Source: Leuconostoc suionicum
Lineage (GTDB): Bacteria > Bacillota > Bacilli > Lactobacillales > Lactobacillaceae
Reading direction: 5' to 3'
DNA length: 64,000 bases
NCBI RefSeq assembly: GCF_001891125.1
Contig: NZ_CP015247.1
Span: forward strand, 1,777,501-1,841,500
Of the stretch, positions 9,884 to 18,484 are shown one piece after another. The notes under the pieces are model-generated. The model was not told where the DNA came from. It saw only the letters and a list, made by a program, of their open reading frames with translations, and did not search any database. Position 1 is the stretch's first letter. Each line of letters begins with the position of its first letter. A program made the translations under genes and the position numbers.

Positions 9884-10495
9884 ATGTCACGTTATACAGG
9901 TCCAAAGTGGCGTATCTCACGTCGCTTAGGTGTTTCATTGTCTGGTACTGGTAAAGAATTGTCACGTCGTGCTTACGCACCTGGTGACCATGGTGCCGGC
10001 CGTCGTGCTAAAATTTCTGAATACGGAATGCAATTGCGCGAAAAGCAAAAGTTGCGTTTCACTTATGGTTTGACTGAACGTCAATTCAAAGCTTTGTTTA
10101 ACAAGGCTGGTAAGATTCGTAAGGGTACTCATGGTACTAACTTCATGATCTCATTGGAACAACGTTTAGATTCAGTTGTTTATCGTCTCGGTTTGGCAAC
10201 AACACGCCAACAAGCACGTCAACTTGTTAATCATGGTCACATCTTAGTAGATGGTAAGCGCGTTGATATTCCTTCATACAACGTTCAACCTGGACAAGTT
10301 GTATCAGTTCGCGAAAAGTCAAAGAACATCTTGCCTATTCAAGCTGCTATCGAATCAGTTGTGGCACGCCCACAATTCGTATCATTAGACACTGAAAAGC
10401 TTGAAGGTTCACTCGTTCGTTTGCCAGAACGTGAAGAATTAGATGCTGACATCAACGAAGCATTGATCGTCGAATATTACAACCACTTGGGTTAA
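9884..10495 (+). CDS. rpsD: 30S ribosomal protein S4
   Basis: A 203-residue protein beginning [16 protein letters not shown], the conserved S4 start, with the S4 RNA-binding domain in the second half ([32 protein letters not shown] is the classic region, about residues 93-125). The start at 9884 is supported by GGAGGACATATAC before ATG. Primary 16S-binding protein of the small-subunit body. A single gene, as in other Firmicutes where rpsD is separate from the alpha operon. Confidence 0.98.
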   Translation: MSRYTGPKWRISRRLGVSLSGTGKELSRRAYAPGDHGAGRRAKISEYGMQLREKQKLRFTYGLTERQFKALFNKAGKIRKGTHGTNFMISLEQRLDSVVYRLGLATTRQQARQLVNHGHILVDGKRVDIPSYNVQPGQVVSVREKSKNILPIQAAIESVVARPQFVSLDTEKLEGSLVRLPEREELDADINEALIVEYYNHLG

Positions 10496-10517
10496 TATTT
10501 TAATTCTTAGTTGGTTG

Positions 10518-10553
10518 AAACGTCACCAAAACATGGTGACGTTTTTTATTTTT
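10518..10553 (+). terminator. rpsD terminator
   Basis: AACGTCACC and GGTGACGTT form the stem, followed by TTTTTATTTTT, 23 nt after the rpsD stop. Confidence 0.9.
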
Positions 10554-10566
10554 ATTAGTAACGAGC

Positions 10567-10598
10567 AAAAAGGCAACCTAAAGTTAGGTTGCCTTTTT
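10567..10598 (-). terminator. Terminator of the sgrR-like remnant
   Basis: AAAAAGGCAACCTAA and its complement form a near-perfect stem with T tracts, directly downstream of the minus-strand remnant ending at 10619. It probably terminated the intact ancestral gene. Confidence 0.85.
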
Positions 10599-10618
10599 GT
10601 GCGAACTTTTTTATTCGT

Positions 10619-10850
10619 TTAATTATTTATTTCTGGCATTTTCCAAGCATTTTTATAATCATATCGATCCCCTTCATTTACTAAAAACTGGTGGACATAT
10701 ATTTCTCGAACAGCATGGGCCGTGTAGAACAAGATGTTTTGTTCTATTAGCCAATTATCAATTTTCAAATAAATAAGATATCGATCTTTTTCATTTTCAG
10801 TTTGCTTGAAAAGAAAAATTAAATGCTGGAGTTGCTCTAATAACGTTGGA
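10619..10850 (-). pseudogene. 3' remnant of an SgrR-like peptide-binding regulator
   Basis: The last 75 or so codons of the minus-strand frame (LEQLQHLIFLF ... LKIDNWLIEQN ... then a terminal tail) look like the C-terminal end of SgrR-type regulators, which carry an oligopeptide/solute-binding domain; the IDNWLIEQN...LF segment resembles the family's conserved last helix. The N-terminal wHTH and most of the binding domain are missing. The frame instead runs into antisense of the MFS gene beginning at about 10840. Assignment is from pattern memory only. Confidence 0.55.
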
Positions 10851-11753
10851 AATATTGCTAGTGGCTTGATTAGCCCAGCTAGTGAAGCAATGCTCATCGA
10901 CGTCTCAACTGAAAAAACACGTGCTTTCATGTATGCCATCAATTATTGGGCTAATAACCTGGCATTGATGGTTGGAATGCTCATTGGTGGCTGGTTATTT
11001 GAACGACATTTCTTATTACTTACTACTATTCTAGTTATCATAAATATTAATTCATTACTTTTAACCAAATATTTAATTACTGAAACCCATGAACAAACGA
11101 TTAATAAAAAAAGTCACGTTGGGTTTCAGTCTGTATTTCATAGTTATCAGATCGTATTATGCGATGCTCGTTTTGTTATCTTCACATTAGGTGGCATCTT
11201 ATTACTTAGTGTTGAATTTCAACGTACTAACTTTATTGCCATCCATTTGGCACAAAGTTTTATCCATACGAAATGGTTGGGTATATCATTTGATGGTGTA
11301 AAAATGTTAAGTCTATTGACAAGTATTAATACAGCTATTATCGTTTTGTTTACTGCACCAATATCTCGTTGGATAACTAATCGCAATACGAAAAAAATAT
11401 TTGTAATGGGCACCATGTTATTTACATTAGGCTACGCTCTGCAAGCATACGTCAACACGCTACCCTTATTAATTTTGTCAAGCTTCATATTATCTTTTGG
11501 TGAATTGATGTATGTCCCAACACGTCAATCAAAATTAGCCGATTTAATGCCAGAAAATAAACGTGGCGCCTACCTTGCTTTTAATGGTTCAATTTTTCAA
11601 TTAGGAAAAGTCATTGCAGCATCAATGCTGATTGGCGCACCATTTCTTGGTTCGTTTGGTATAGCTACCACAATTATTTTTCTGGGATTAGGAGCGATTA
11701 TATTAACTCTTTGGGCACTACGTTTAATACCAGATAACCAAAACAACATCTAG
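10840..11753 (+). pseudogene. N-terminally truncated MFS transporter (remnant)
   Basis: From GNIASGLISPASEAMLID onward this reads as a major facilitator protein with about nine to ten TM segments; family proteins have twelve, and the first two or so helices are absent. The nominal start (10806) sits inside the antisense of the sgrR-like remnant, encodes a charged, Cys-containing unrelated stub and has no SD. SgrR-type regulators and MFS genes are commonly divergent neighbours, so one deletion of both 5' ends and the shared promoter explains both remnants. The rest of the frame is intact, so the deletion may be recent. Confidence 0.65.
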
Positions 11754-11847
11754 GTTTATCATTGCGCCCCATTGACTGAGAGTTTAGGTACAAATTAACA
11801 ACTAAGATAACGTATAATAGAAGTATCAAACATTAATGGAGAAAATT

Positions 11848-12222
11848 ATGGACGTCAATGAACGCTTACAACAAGAACAGCTTGGTACTGGCAGCCCAAA
11901 AATTAACCCTGATGAGCAAAACCGTTATCTTGGCACGTTCCGAGAACGTGTCATTGTCGCAATTAAGGTATCTCAATTAGGCAATTCAAACATCCAATCA
12001 CAATTTGCCGCATCACTTAAATCACATAGCATTGGCAAGGTTCTAATTGATCAGCAACTTGCCGGTGACTATTTTTCAACGTATGTCGGTTTAGCAACGC
12101 AGAGCAAACATAGTTTCACCTTGCTTTCCGACTCTACAAAATCCGCACATCAAGAAGATCCAATTGCAGTGGTATTAGCCGCTAGTACTGCTGTCAATGT
12201 AGATAATATTTACTTAGGATAA
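11848..12222 (+). CDS. yueI: YueI family protein (DUF1694)
   Basis: A 124-residue cytoplasmic protein with the family pattern near the N-terminus: ERLQQEQLGTGSPKINPDEQ, then YLGTFRERV. No enzymatic role is known for the family. The ATG at 11848 has SD GGAGA six nt upstream; the earlier ATG at 11836 overlaps that SD and is unlikely. A -10 TATAAT lies at about 11813. It is followed after 6 nt by rarA, so the two form an operon. Confidence 0.85.
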   Translation: MDVNERLQQEQLGTGSPKINPDEQNRYLGTFRERVIVAIKVSQLGNSNIQSQFAASLKSHSIGKVLIDQQLAGDYFSTYVGLATQSKHSFTLLSDSTKSAHQEDPIAVVLAASTAVNVDNIYLG

Positions 12223-12228
12223 TTGTTT

Positions 12229-13515
12229 ATGACACAAGAACCGCTAGCGTACCGTATGCGCCCCACAAAAATTGAAGAGATTGTTGGCCAACAACATTTA
12301 GTTGGTGAAGGCAAAATCATCTGGCGCATGGTCGCTGCTCATCGGCTGAGTTCGATGATTTTGTACGGACCGCCTGGTACTGGTAAAACATCAATAGCTA
12401 GTGCCATCGCCGGTTCATCAAAATATGCGTTTCGCATGCTAAACGCTGCTACCGATAGCCAAAAAGATTTACAAATCGTTGTCGAAGAAGCAAAAATGTC
12501 AGGGACTGTCGTCTTATTACTAGACGAAATTCATCGCTTAAACAAAATCAAACAAGACTTTTTACTACCGCATTTGGAGTCCGGAGCAATTATATTAATT
12601 GGTGCGACGACAGAAAATCCTTATATTAATGTCACACCGGCTATTCGTTCCAGAACGCAAATATTTGAAGTTAATAGTCTAAGTGAAACAGATATTACAA
12701 ACGCCGTTAAACGAGCCATTACTGATAAAGAAAAAGGCCTTGGACAATACAATATCGTGCTCGATGATAACGCTATGTTGCAATTATCACGAGCAACAAA
12801 TGGTGATTTACGTAGTGCTTTAAATGGTTTAGAATTAGCAGTTTTATCAACAAAAGCAGATAAAAAGGGTGTCGTTCATATCAGTTTGCCAATCATTGAA
12901 GAGACTGTGCAACGCAAAGCATTATCAGCAGATAAAGATGGAGATGCGCATTATGATGTGATTTCAGCCCTGCAAAAATCAATTCGCGGTTCCGACACCG
13001 ATGCGGCGTTACACTACGCTGCCCGCATTATCGAATCCGGTGATTTACCGATTTTAGCACGCCGACTTACCGTTATTGCATACGAAGATATCGGGTTGGC
13101 AAATCCACCGGCAGCTCAGCGAGCCGTCACCGCTATTCAAGCCGCACAAACACTAGGATTTCCAGAGGCCAGAATTCCACTTGCCAATGCTATTATTGAG
13201 CTCTCTCTCTCACCTAAATCTAATTCGGCCTATAAAGCGATTGACTCGGCTATTAGTGATGTTCGTCATGGCAAGTCTTACGATATACCAAATCACTTAA
13301 AAGACGCACATTATAAGGGATCTTCGGAGTTGAATCACGGTGTAGATTACACATATCCACACGACTATGATAATGATTGGGTAGCTCAGCAATATTTACC
13401 AGATAAAATGACAAACATTCAGTACTTTCATCCTAAAGGTAATTCGAAAGTTGAACAACAATTATTTGATGTCTATCAAACACTAAAATCGCGACAAGAA
13501 AATGGGCTAAACTAA
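12229..13515 (+). CDS. rarA: Replication-associated recombination protein A (RarA/MgsA)
   Basis: A 428-residue AAA+ ATPase. Walker A GPPGTGKTS near residues 48-56, Walker B LLLDEIHR near 98, sensor GATTENP, arginine finger region AIRSRTQIFE, and the C-terminal part (PILARRLTVIAYEDIGLANP, DYTYPHDY) specific to RarA/WRNIP1. Acts at stalled replication forks. Start ATG at 12229, 6 nt after the yueI stop, with AGGAT upstream. The neighbouring 6S RNA gene fits the conserved rarA neighbourhood in Firmicutes. Confidence 0.96.
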   Translation: MTQEPLAYRMRPTKIEEIVGQQHLVGEGKIIWRMVAAHRLSSMILYGPPGTGKTSIASAIAGSSKYAFRMLNAATDSQKDLQIVVEEAKMSGTVVLLLDEIHRLNKIKQDFLLPHLESGAIILIGATTENPYINVTPAIRSRTQIFEVNSLSETDITNAVKRAITDKEKGLGQYNIVLDDNAMLQLSRATNGDLRSALNGLELAVLSTKADKKGVVHISLPIIEETVQRKALSADKDGDAHYDVISALQKSIRGSDTDAALHYAARIIESGDLPILARRLTVIAYEDIGLANPPAAQRAVTAIQAAQTLGFPEARIPLANAIIELSLSPKSNSAYKAIDSAISDVRHGKSYDIPNHLKDAHYKGSSELNHGVDYTYPHDYDNDWVAQQYLPDKMTNIQYFHPKGNSKVEQQLFDVYQTLKSRQENGLN

Positions 13516-13561
13516 AAAGTCAAGTCTTTCAGTTAACGAGTTTTCGCGTTATAATACTATA

Positions 13562-13788
13562 TGAATTCCTCAGATATACGCATTGCTACATCATCAGCTT
13601 TTTCCTTACAACTTTTATTTTCGGTTGGGAATTCAAGACTTAGAAGATATGCCCTTTCATTCGGTAATCTGACAATCTTGATGAACCATCCACCTCGATA
13701 ATTTCGAGGAAAATCTGCGTAGCGATTAACGGTATCAATTGAGTGTTCCGGGCTAAGCCCGTGCGTCCACATTTGTGGGCGTTTTTTT
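13562..13788 (+). ncRNA. ssrS: Probable 6S RNA
   Basis: A -10 TATAAT at 13550-13555 starts a stretch of about 225 nt without a credible ORF. It ends in hairpins CGGGC-TAA-GCCCG (13750-13762) and CGTCCACA/TGTGGGCG followed by seven T (terminator, to 13788). ACGCAT near the 5' end can pair with GTGCGT at 13761-13766 to close a long rod, and an internal hairpin CCTCGA/TCGAGG is present. 6S RNA genes lie beside rarA in many Firmicutes. The minus-strand ORF of 71 codons across it lacks an SD and is probably a shadow. Identity rests on position and general shape. Confidence 0.62.
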
Positions 13789-13908
13789 GTATAAATTAAA
13801 ACCTGTGTTTAATTAGGTTAAAGAACATACTATTAATTTTATTATGAAAGCGCTATACTAGAGGTGTAGAAGAAGAACGCATTGCACATTGCAAGAAGGG
13901 ATGTTATT

Positions 13909-14352
13909 ATGACAGCAAATTATCATAGGATTTTAGTACCACTGGATGGATCAAAAGAATCTGAAGCTGCATTAACGCGCGCGATTGAACTGGCCTTGGA
14001 TGCTGGTGATGAAGGCATCTTGTCAATTTTAAACGTTATCGATACCCGTGCATTTCAAAATGTAGCTAGTTTTGACGATACAATGGTTGAAGCAGTTTCA
14101 GATGAAACGCGTAAAAGCTTAGAAAAATATAAGGCACAGGCAATTGAAGCTGGCGTTAAAAATGTCGATTATCTAATCGAATACGGTTCGCCCAAGTCGT
14201 TAATCGCTAAAGATGTACCTAACGAAGTCAATGCTGATTTGATTGTTATCGGTGCAACTGGATTAAATGCTGTGGAACGTTTAGTTATTGGTTCTGTTAC
14301 TGAATTCGTAACGCGATCTGCTAAAGTTGATGTCCTAGTAGTTCGCGGTTAA
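13909..14352 (+). CDS. Universal stress protein, UspA family
   Basis: A 147-residue protein with the Usp fold pattern: YHRILVPLDGSKESEAAL at the start and the ATP-binding motif GATGLNAVERLVIGSVTEFVTRSAKVDVLVV at the end (G-2x-G-9x-G-S/T). The C-terminal hydrophobic strand is typical. Start at 13909 is supported by GAAGGGA upstream. A -10 TATACT (13855-13860) overlaps a cre-like sequence (TGAAAGCGCT). Monocistronic, ending at a bidirectional terminator. A role in stress or growth arrest is a family statement only. Confidence 0.92.
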   Translation: MTANYHRILVPLDGSKESEAALTRAIELALDAGDEGILSILNVIDTRAFQNVASFDDTMVEAVSDETRKSLEKYKAQAIEAGVKNVDYLIEYGSPKSLIAKDVPNEVNADLIVIGATGLNAVERLVIGSVTEFVTRSAKVDVLVVRG

Positions 14353-14364
14353 ATTATTGCTCAT

Positions 14365-14401
14365 ATAAAAAGACACTACAATGATGCAGTGTCTTTTTAT
14401 A
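14365..14401. terminator. Bidirectional terminator between usp and lysP
   Basis: AAAAAGACACT and AGTGTCTTTTT form an 11-bp stem between convergent genes, with T tracts both ways. Confidence 0.88.
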
Positions 14402-14406
14402 TGTCT

Positions 14407-15846
14407 TTATTTATATTGTTCTAAATCAACATCTTTTAGAGCAATTAGCTTCGTTTTATGAGAAACCTTGTACCAAAAATATAAGATTACAAACAAAGGA
14501 ACTGATAAGTAGGTCACAAATATTTTTTCCACATTTAGATGGGCAAAACTGTCCGGATCCTGACCAATAATAACACCAATAGAAATTACTAGGGCAAATA
14601 GTGGGCCGAATGGGAACCACTTAGCCTTGTATTTCAAATCAGACAGACTCTTCCCTTGCGCCACATAAGCTCTTCGGAAGCGATAATGAGAGATAGCAAT
14701 GCCGACCCAAGCAATGAATCCAGTTAACCCAGAGGCATTGACCAGCCAAGTATAAGCAACTGATCCTCCTTTGGTGTTAGCAATAAATGCTAATAGCCCA
14801 ATCGCGGTAGTTAATACTAAGGCTGCAACTGGTACCCCTCTAGTTGAAAGCTTGGCAAAAATTTTAGGCGCATCCCCTTTACGCGCCATAGCGTACAACA
14901 TACGTGTAGAAGCATATGAACCTGAATTTGCTGACGAAACAATTGATGTTAAGATAACTGCGTTCATTAAACTAGCCGCAAAAGCAATCCCTGCATTTTT
15001 AAATACAATAGTAAATGGTGAGACAGCAATGTTTTGTGTGGAAGAACTCAATAAGCGCGGATCTTTATAGTAAACCAAAGCGGAAATGACAAAAATTGCC
15101 AGAATATAAAACAATAAGATACGCCAAAATACTTGATTTATCGCCTTAGGAACTGACTTATCAGGATCCTTAGCTTCTCCAGCAGTAATACCAATTAACT
15201 CAGTTCCTTGAAAAGAAAATCCGGCAACAACAAAAACCGAGAGTACTGCTTGTGGTCCACCAACAAACCCGTGATTACCGACCGACAAGTTTTTCATGAC
15301 ATTGATGTCAGAATGAATTACACCGAAAATAGTAGCTAGACCAACAACTAGGAAAGCAATGATAGTTATCACCTTAATCATTGATAACCAAAACTCTGCT
15401 TCACCAAAAGTACCAACCGAAAGGATATTAATCAAAAAGATAAGTAATAACGCAACTGCGGAAAATATCCATCCAGGCGTATGTGGAAACCAGAACTCAG
15501 CTACTAAACCAACAGCAACAATATCAACAGCAAGCGTGATAGCCCAATTAAACCAATAGTTCCAACCCATTGCAAATCCCAATGCGGGATCAACATATTT
15601 TCCAGCATAATCAGAAAATGAGCCTGATGTTGGTGAATATGTAGCCATTTCCCCCAGTGAGGTCATTAAAAAATAAACCATTACACCAATAGCTAAATAA
15701 GCAACAATAGCTCCTAGTGGTCCAGCTTGAGCAACAGTTGCTCCTGACGCCACAAATAATCCCGTTCCTATTGAACCACCTAATGCAATCATTGACACAT
15801 GTCGTGTTTTCAATCTACGCTGTATGTGTCTATTATGTTCAGACAT
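14407..15846 (-). CDS. lysP: Lysine-specific permease
   Basis: A 479-residue APC-family transporter with about 12 TM helices. The N-terminus RRLKTRHVSMIALGGSIGTGLFVASG is the amino acid transporter (AAT) family signature, with helix 1 GGSIGTGLFV. LysP identity is supported mainly by context: a lysine riboswitch with terminator directly upstream. Imports lysine by proton symport. Start ATG preceded by GAAGGAGATATT. Monocistronic, ends at the shared terminator with usp. Confidence 0.92.
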   Translation of the reverse strand: MSEHNRHIQRRLKTRHVSMIALGGSIGTGLFVASGATVAQAGPLGAIVAYLAIGVMVYFLMTSLGEMATYSPTSGSFSDYAGKYVDPALGFAMGWNYWFNWAITLAVDIVAVGLVAEFWFPHTPGWIFSAVALLLIFLINILSVGTFGEAEFWLSMIKVITIIAFLVVGLATIFGVIHSDINVMKNLSVGNHGFVGGPQAVLSVFVVAGFSFQGTELIGITAGEAKDPDKSVPKAINQVFWRILLFYILAIFVISALVYYKDPRLLSSSTQNIAVSPFTIVFKNAGIAFAASLMNAVILTSIVSSANSGSYASTRMLYAMARKGDAPKIFAKLSTRGVPVAALVLTTAIGLLAFIANTKGGSVAYTWLVNASGLTGFIAWVGIAISHYRFRRAYVAQGKSLSDLKYKAKWFPFGPLFALVISIGVIIGQDPDSFAHLNVEKIFVTYLSVPLFVILYFWYKVSHKTKLIALKDVDLEQYK

Positions 15847-15864
15847 AATATCTCCTTCTCAAAA

Positions 15865-15898
15865 TAAAAAACCTCTTCACAACAAACGGAAGAGGTTT
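15865..15898 (-). terminator. Lysine riboswitch terminator
   Basis: AAACCTCTTCC...GGAAGAGG-like stem (minus strand) followed by a T run, just before the lysP SD. Its 5' arm AACCTCTT is also complementary to AAGAGGTT at the start of the aptamer (16076-16069), giving the antiterminator. Confidence 0.85.
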
Positions 15899-15920
15899 AA
15901 AAAGTCATTATTAATCACTT

Positions 15921-16078
15921 TTCAAAGCGCACCGCAATTTTGCGACAGTCTAGCAACTATTAATCACTAGCCCAAGAATTATCTTGCCAGATAATCCTTT
16001 CGGCAACCTTCCCTTTTACATGATTTCAACATCCTGGCGGACTTCATCATGCGACTCATGTCGGTTGCAACCTCTTTG
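15921..16078 (-). promoter_or_regulatory. Lysine riboswitch aptamer (L box)
   Basis: On the minus strand the L-box core is recognisable: CAAAGAGGTTGC at the 5' end, then GACATGAG, then AAGGGAAGGTTGCCGAAAGG, then TTGGGC and CTGTCGC near the 3' end, with CAAAG/CTTTG closing P1. These are the conserved lysine-binding elements. Lysine binding should free the terminator arm and stop transcription of lysP, so uptake is on when lysine is scarce. Confidence 0.92.
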
Positions 16079-16089
16079 ACACAATCAAA

Positions 16090-16118
16090 ATAATAACACA
16101 CTTATACACGACCGTCAA
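16090..16118 (-). promoter_or_regulatory. Promoter of the lysine riboswitch/lysP unit
   Basis: Minus strand -35 TTGACG (16113-16118), 17-bp spacer, -10 TATTAT (16090-16095). The -35 lies inside the last codons of the upstream gene ending at 16102. Confidence 0.75.
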
Positions 16119-16755
16119 TTTTGAGTACCCTTTGCCAGTGACGAGCACGTTTGTAATATTGTTGTGCACTAAACTGCCACCAAAAATAGCCAAAGGTAAT
16201 TGCTCCCAAGCCACTAGTCAATGCCATATGGTGAGATTGAATACGGGCTAACATAATTGATAACCAAAATAAACCAATGACAATATTGATCATCACTTGA
16301 ATTTTTCTCGACTTGACCAAATGTGGCATAATAATGACCAGCAGCAAGAGCAATTGCAACCACCATACCAACAATAAGTTGGGTATCGTTTCACCTATTT
16401 TAGGACCATCCTGCCAATGAATGCGTAAAATAATTGTAATAACCCATGTCAGCAACATCGCAACAAGTTGTGTAATGGCAAACCACCAAGCAGCAATCTT
16501 ATAATTTATTAAATAAAGAAATGCTACCATGACCGCTATCAATGGAATGACGACCCAATAATGGGAAAAAAGATTACCTAACCCTAAGTATAAGGGTATT
16601 TTCAACGATAAAATATTGTTTACTGCAAAATCTGTAGTCGCGTCCAGAACTTGCATAAATATCATATGAAATCTAACTTGAATACCTAAAAAAACAAAAA
16701 TAATGCCAAAAGTAATGATTAAAATTTTTCTTAGTTTATCCGGTGGAATTAACAT
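16102..16755 (-). CDS. Membrane protein, possibly degenerate PAP2-like
   Basis: A 217-residue integral membrane protein with about six TM segments. The spacing of ILRIHWQDGPKI and ARIQSHHMALTSGLGAITFG resembles the second and third phosphatase motifs of PAP2 proteins (SGH and SRxxxxxHxxxD), but the SGH His and the final Asp are not present, so an active phosphatase is unlikely. No operon partner: the next gene on this strand (lysP) has its own promoter. I cannot assign a function. No strong SD is visible before the ATG. Confidence 0.6.
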   Translation of the reverse strand: MLIPPDKLRKILIITFGIIFVFLGIQVRFHMIFMQVLDATTDFAVNNILSLKIPLYLGLGNLFSHYWVVIPLIAVMVAFLYLINYKIAAWWFAITQLVAMLLTWVITIILRIHWQDGPKIGETIPNLLLVWWLQLLLLLVIIMPHLVKSRKIQVMINIVIGLFWLSIMLARIQSHHMALTSGLGAITFGYFWWQFSAQQYYKRARHWQRVLKIDGRV

Positions 16756-17247
16756 TGTTTATAATTGTGATGATACGGATACGCATATTCAAATTATACT
16801 GACACAAACATAATTCTATAAGGACAACAATATGCTCAATTAACACCGCTTGCTCACATTCTCCCAAATATTAAATTTCTACAAACTCATTTGCTTATAG
16901 TTCTTAATAATTGTAGCATTATATGAGATATAATTATTAAAAAAAACTGATATGGTTAAAATTTAATCTTGACTTTAACTTGGTCCGATATCATTACTAC
17001 CAGTTGGTTTTTTGCCGATATTTTTAGTTGTGCTCTTAAGTATTAATACATGGTAAACGAATTATTGCTAGACTAATAATCTCAAAATGTGATGAACATG
17101 AAGGTCAGTGTTTTTTGATTAATAGTTAGTTTCAAGTTTTCTACCTTTGCTATCTAAAAATGACAATGTATCGATAAAATTCGATAATTGTCTTTATTAT
17201 CTTAAAAAATGCCATAATTAATTGGCTAAAACAATCGAGAGACGGTT
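16756..17247. other. AT-rich intergenic region with inverted repeat before the LCP gene
   Basis: About 490 bp with no ORF having an SD. Two items stand out. The first is a small hairpin AACTTGGT/ACCAGTT followed by GGTTTTTTG near 16977-17015. The second is the inverted repeat GACAATGTATCG/CGATAATTGTC (17162-17173 with 17182-17192, one bulged base) about 20 bp upstream of a possible -10 CATAAT (17211-17216) of the LCP gene. The repeat could be an operator. Confidence 0.45.
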
Positions 17248-18429
17248 ATGAAAAAAAACAAAAAAACTGCAGTTAAGTCCAGAATTGCTCGCTATTCAAA
17301 AAGTAGTCACAAACTACGAAATATTATCTTGCTTGTTGTCGGTCTCTTACTTATCGTGTCAGGCACATTTGCTTGGATGGCTATCCATAATACTAAATCA
17401 GCAATTGATAAAACATACAAGAGCAGTGGCGTCACAAAATCCCGAAACGTCTCAAGCGTTGTGCAAAGTGGAAAGCCTTTGTCTATTTTGTTATTTGGAA
17501 CGGATACCGGTGAATTAGGACGTACCTACAAGGGACGTACCGATTCAATGATGTTGCTTCTTGTTAATCCTAAGACAAAAAAAACAACAATGATTTCTAT
17601 TCCTCGTGATGCGATGGTTTCTATTCCGGGGTACGAAAGTACTTTCCCTCAAAAAATAAATGCAGCTTACGCCTATGGTTCAACGGCAACTGCTATTAAA
17701 ACTGTAGAATCTTACTTAAACATTCCTATTGATTTTTATGCCTTAGTTAATATGTCCGGCTTGGAAAAAATGGTCACTCAAGTTGGGGGGATTTCTGTTA
17801 AGTCCCCCATTGACTTCACTTATAGTCAGGACACAGCCCATGCGTATGGTGCAAACCTATACCGTTTCCACAAGGGAAGTACAGGCTATGAACATTCTGA
17901 TGATAATGGGGTCACTTGGTCGGCAACCAAGCACGTCATGACTGGTGATGCAGCCCTTGCATTCTCGCGCATGCGTTACGATGATCCAGATGGTGATTAT
18001 GGGCGCCAAAAACGTCAACGATTGGTGTTAGAAGCGTTAATTAAAAAATCGGCTAATGTTTCTAGTTTATTAAATACCAAGTTTATGAATACAATGAGTT
18101 CAAATGTTCAAACTGATTTATCATTTGGTGACTTAACTACAATTGCTAGCAAATATATTAACGCCGCAAAGAAAATTGTTACAGAGCATATTCAAGGTGT
18201 TAGTACGAGTTATCCTGATTCCGAAGGTAATAATGTTTCATATGAAGTTGTTACTCAAAAAGAAAAACAACGTGTTACTAATTTAGCTCGTAAAGCCCTT
18301 GGCTTGAAGCATGCTTCTACTGGTTCAGCCTACGGCGGTGATATACCAAGTTCTCTACAAACAATAGCTGATTCTCTCCGACCAGAAAATGACGAATCAA
18401 CTGATTCTGAGGATAGTTCTTCAAACTAA
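17248..18429 (+). CDS. LytR-CpsA-Psr (LCP) family wall glycopolymer ligase
   Basis: A 393-residue protein: short basic cytoplasmic N-terminus, one TM helix (about residues 26-48), then an extracellular LCP domain. Conserved catalytic positions are visible: FGTDTGE...GRTDSMMLL, ISIPRDAMVSIPG (active-site Arg and Asp), and FSRMRYDDPDGDYGRQKRQRLVL. LCP enzymes attach teichoic acids or capsular polysaccharides to peptidoglycan. A Ser/Asp-rich tail closes the protein. SD GAGAGACGG precedes ATG. Monocistronic. Confidence 0.93.
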   Translation: MKKNKKTAVKSRIARYSKSSHKLRNIILLVVGLLLIVSGTFAWMAIHNTKSAIDKTYKSSGVTKSRNVSSVVQSGKPLSILLFGTDTGELGRTYKGRTDSMMLLLVNPKTKKTTMISIPRDAMVSIPGYESTFPQKINAAYAYGSTATAIKTVESYLNIPIDFYALVNMSGLEKMVTQVGGISVKSPIDFTYSQDTAHAYGANLYRFHKGSTGYEHSDDNGVTWSATKHVMTGDAALAFSRMRYDDPDGDYGRQKRQRLVLEALIKKSANVSSLLNTKFMNTMSSNVQTDLSFGDLTTIASKYINAAKKIVTEHIQGVSTSYPDSEGNNVSYEVVTQKEKQRVTNLARKALGLKHASTGSAYGGDIPSSLQTIADSLRPENDESTDSEDSSSN

Positions 18430-18444
18430 AAAAATTAACTGAAC

Positions 18445-18475
18445 TAAAAAAGACGTTGTAATAACGTCTTTTTTT
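18445..18475. terminator. Bidirectional terminator, LCP gene/amidohydrolase
   Basis: AAAAAAGACGTT and AACGTCTTTTTTT flank a short loop; it sits between convergent stop codons at 18429 and 18485. Confidence 0.88.
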
Positions 18476-18484
18476 ATTTGTGTT

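Noticed and set aside
10806-10860. Start of the MFS gene as an intact CDS
   Set aside because: The N-terminal codons have no SD, are antisense to another protein's C-terminus and lack the first TM helices, so I call it a truncated remnant.
13557-13772. 71-codon minus-strand ORF
   Set aside because: No SD, no family resemblance, and it lies fully inside the promoter-to-terminator unit read as 6S RNA on the plus strand.
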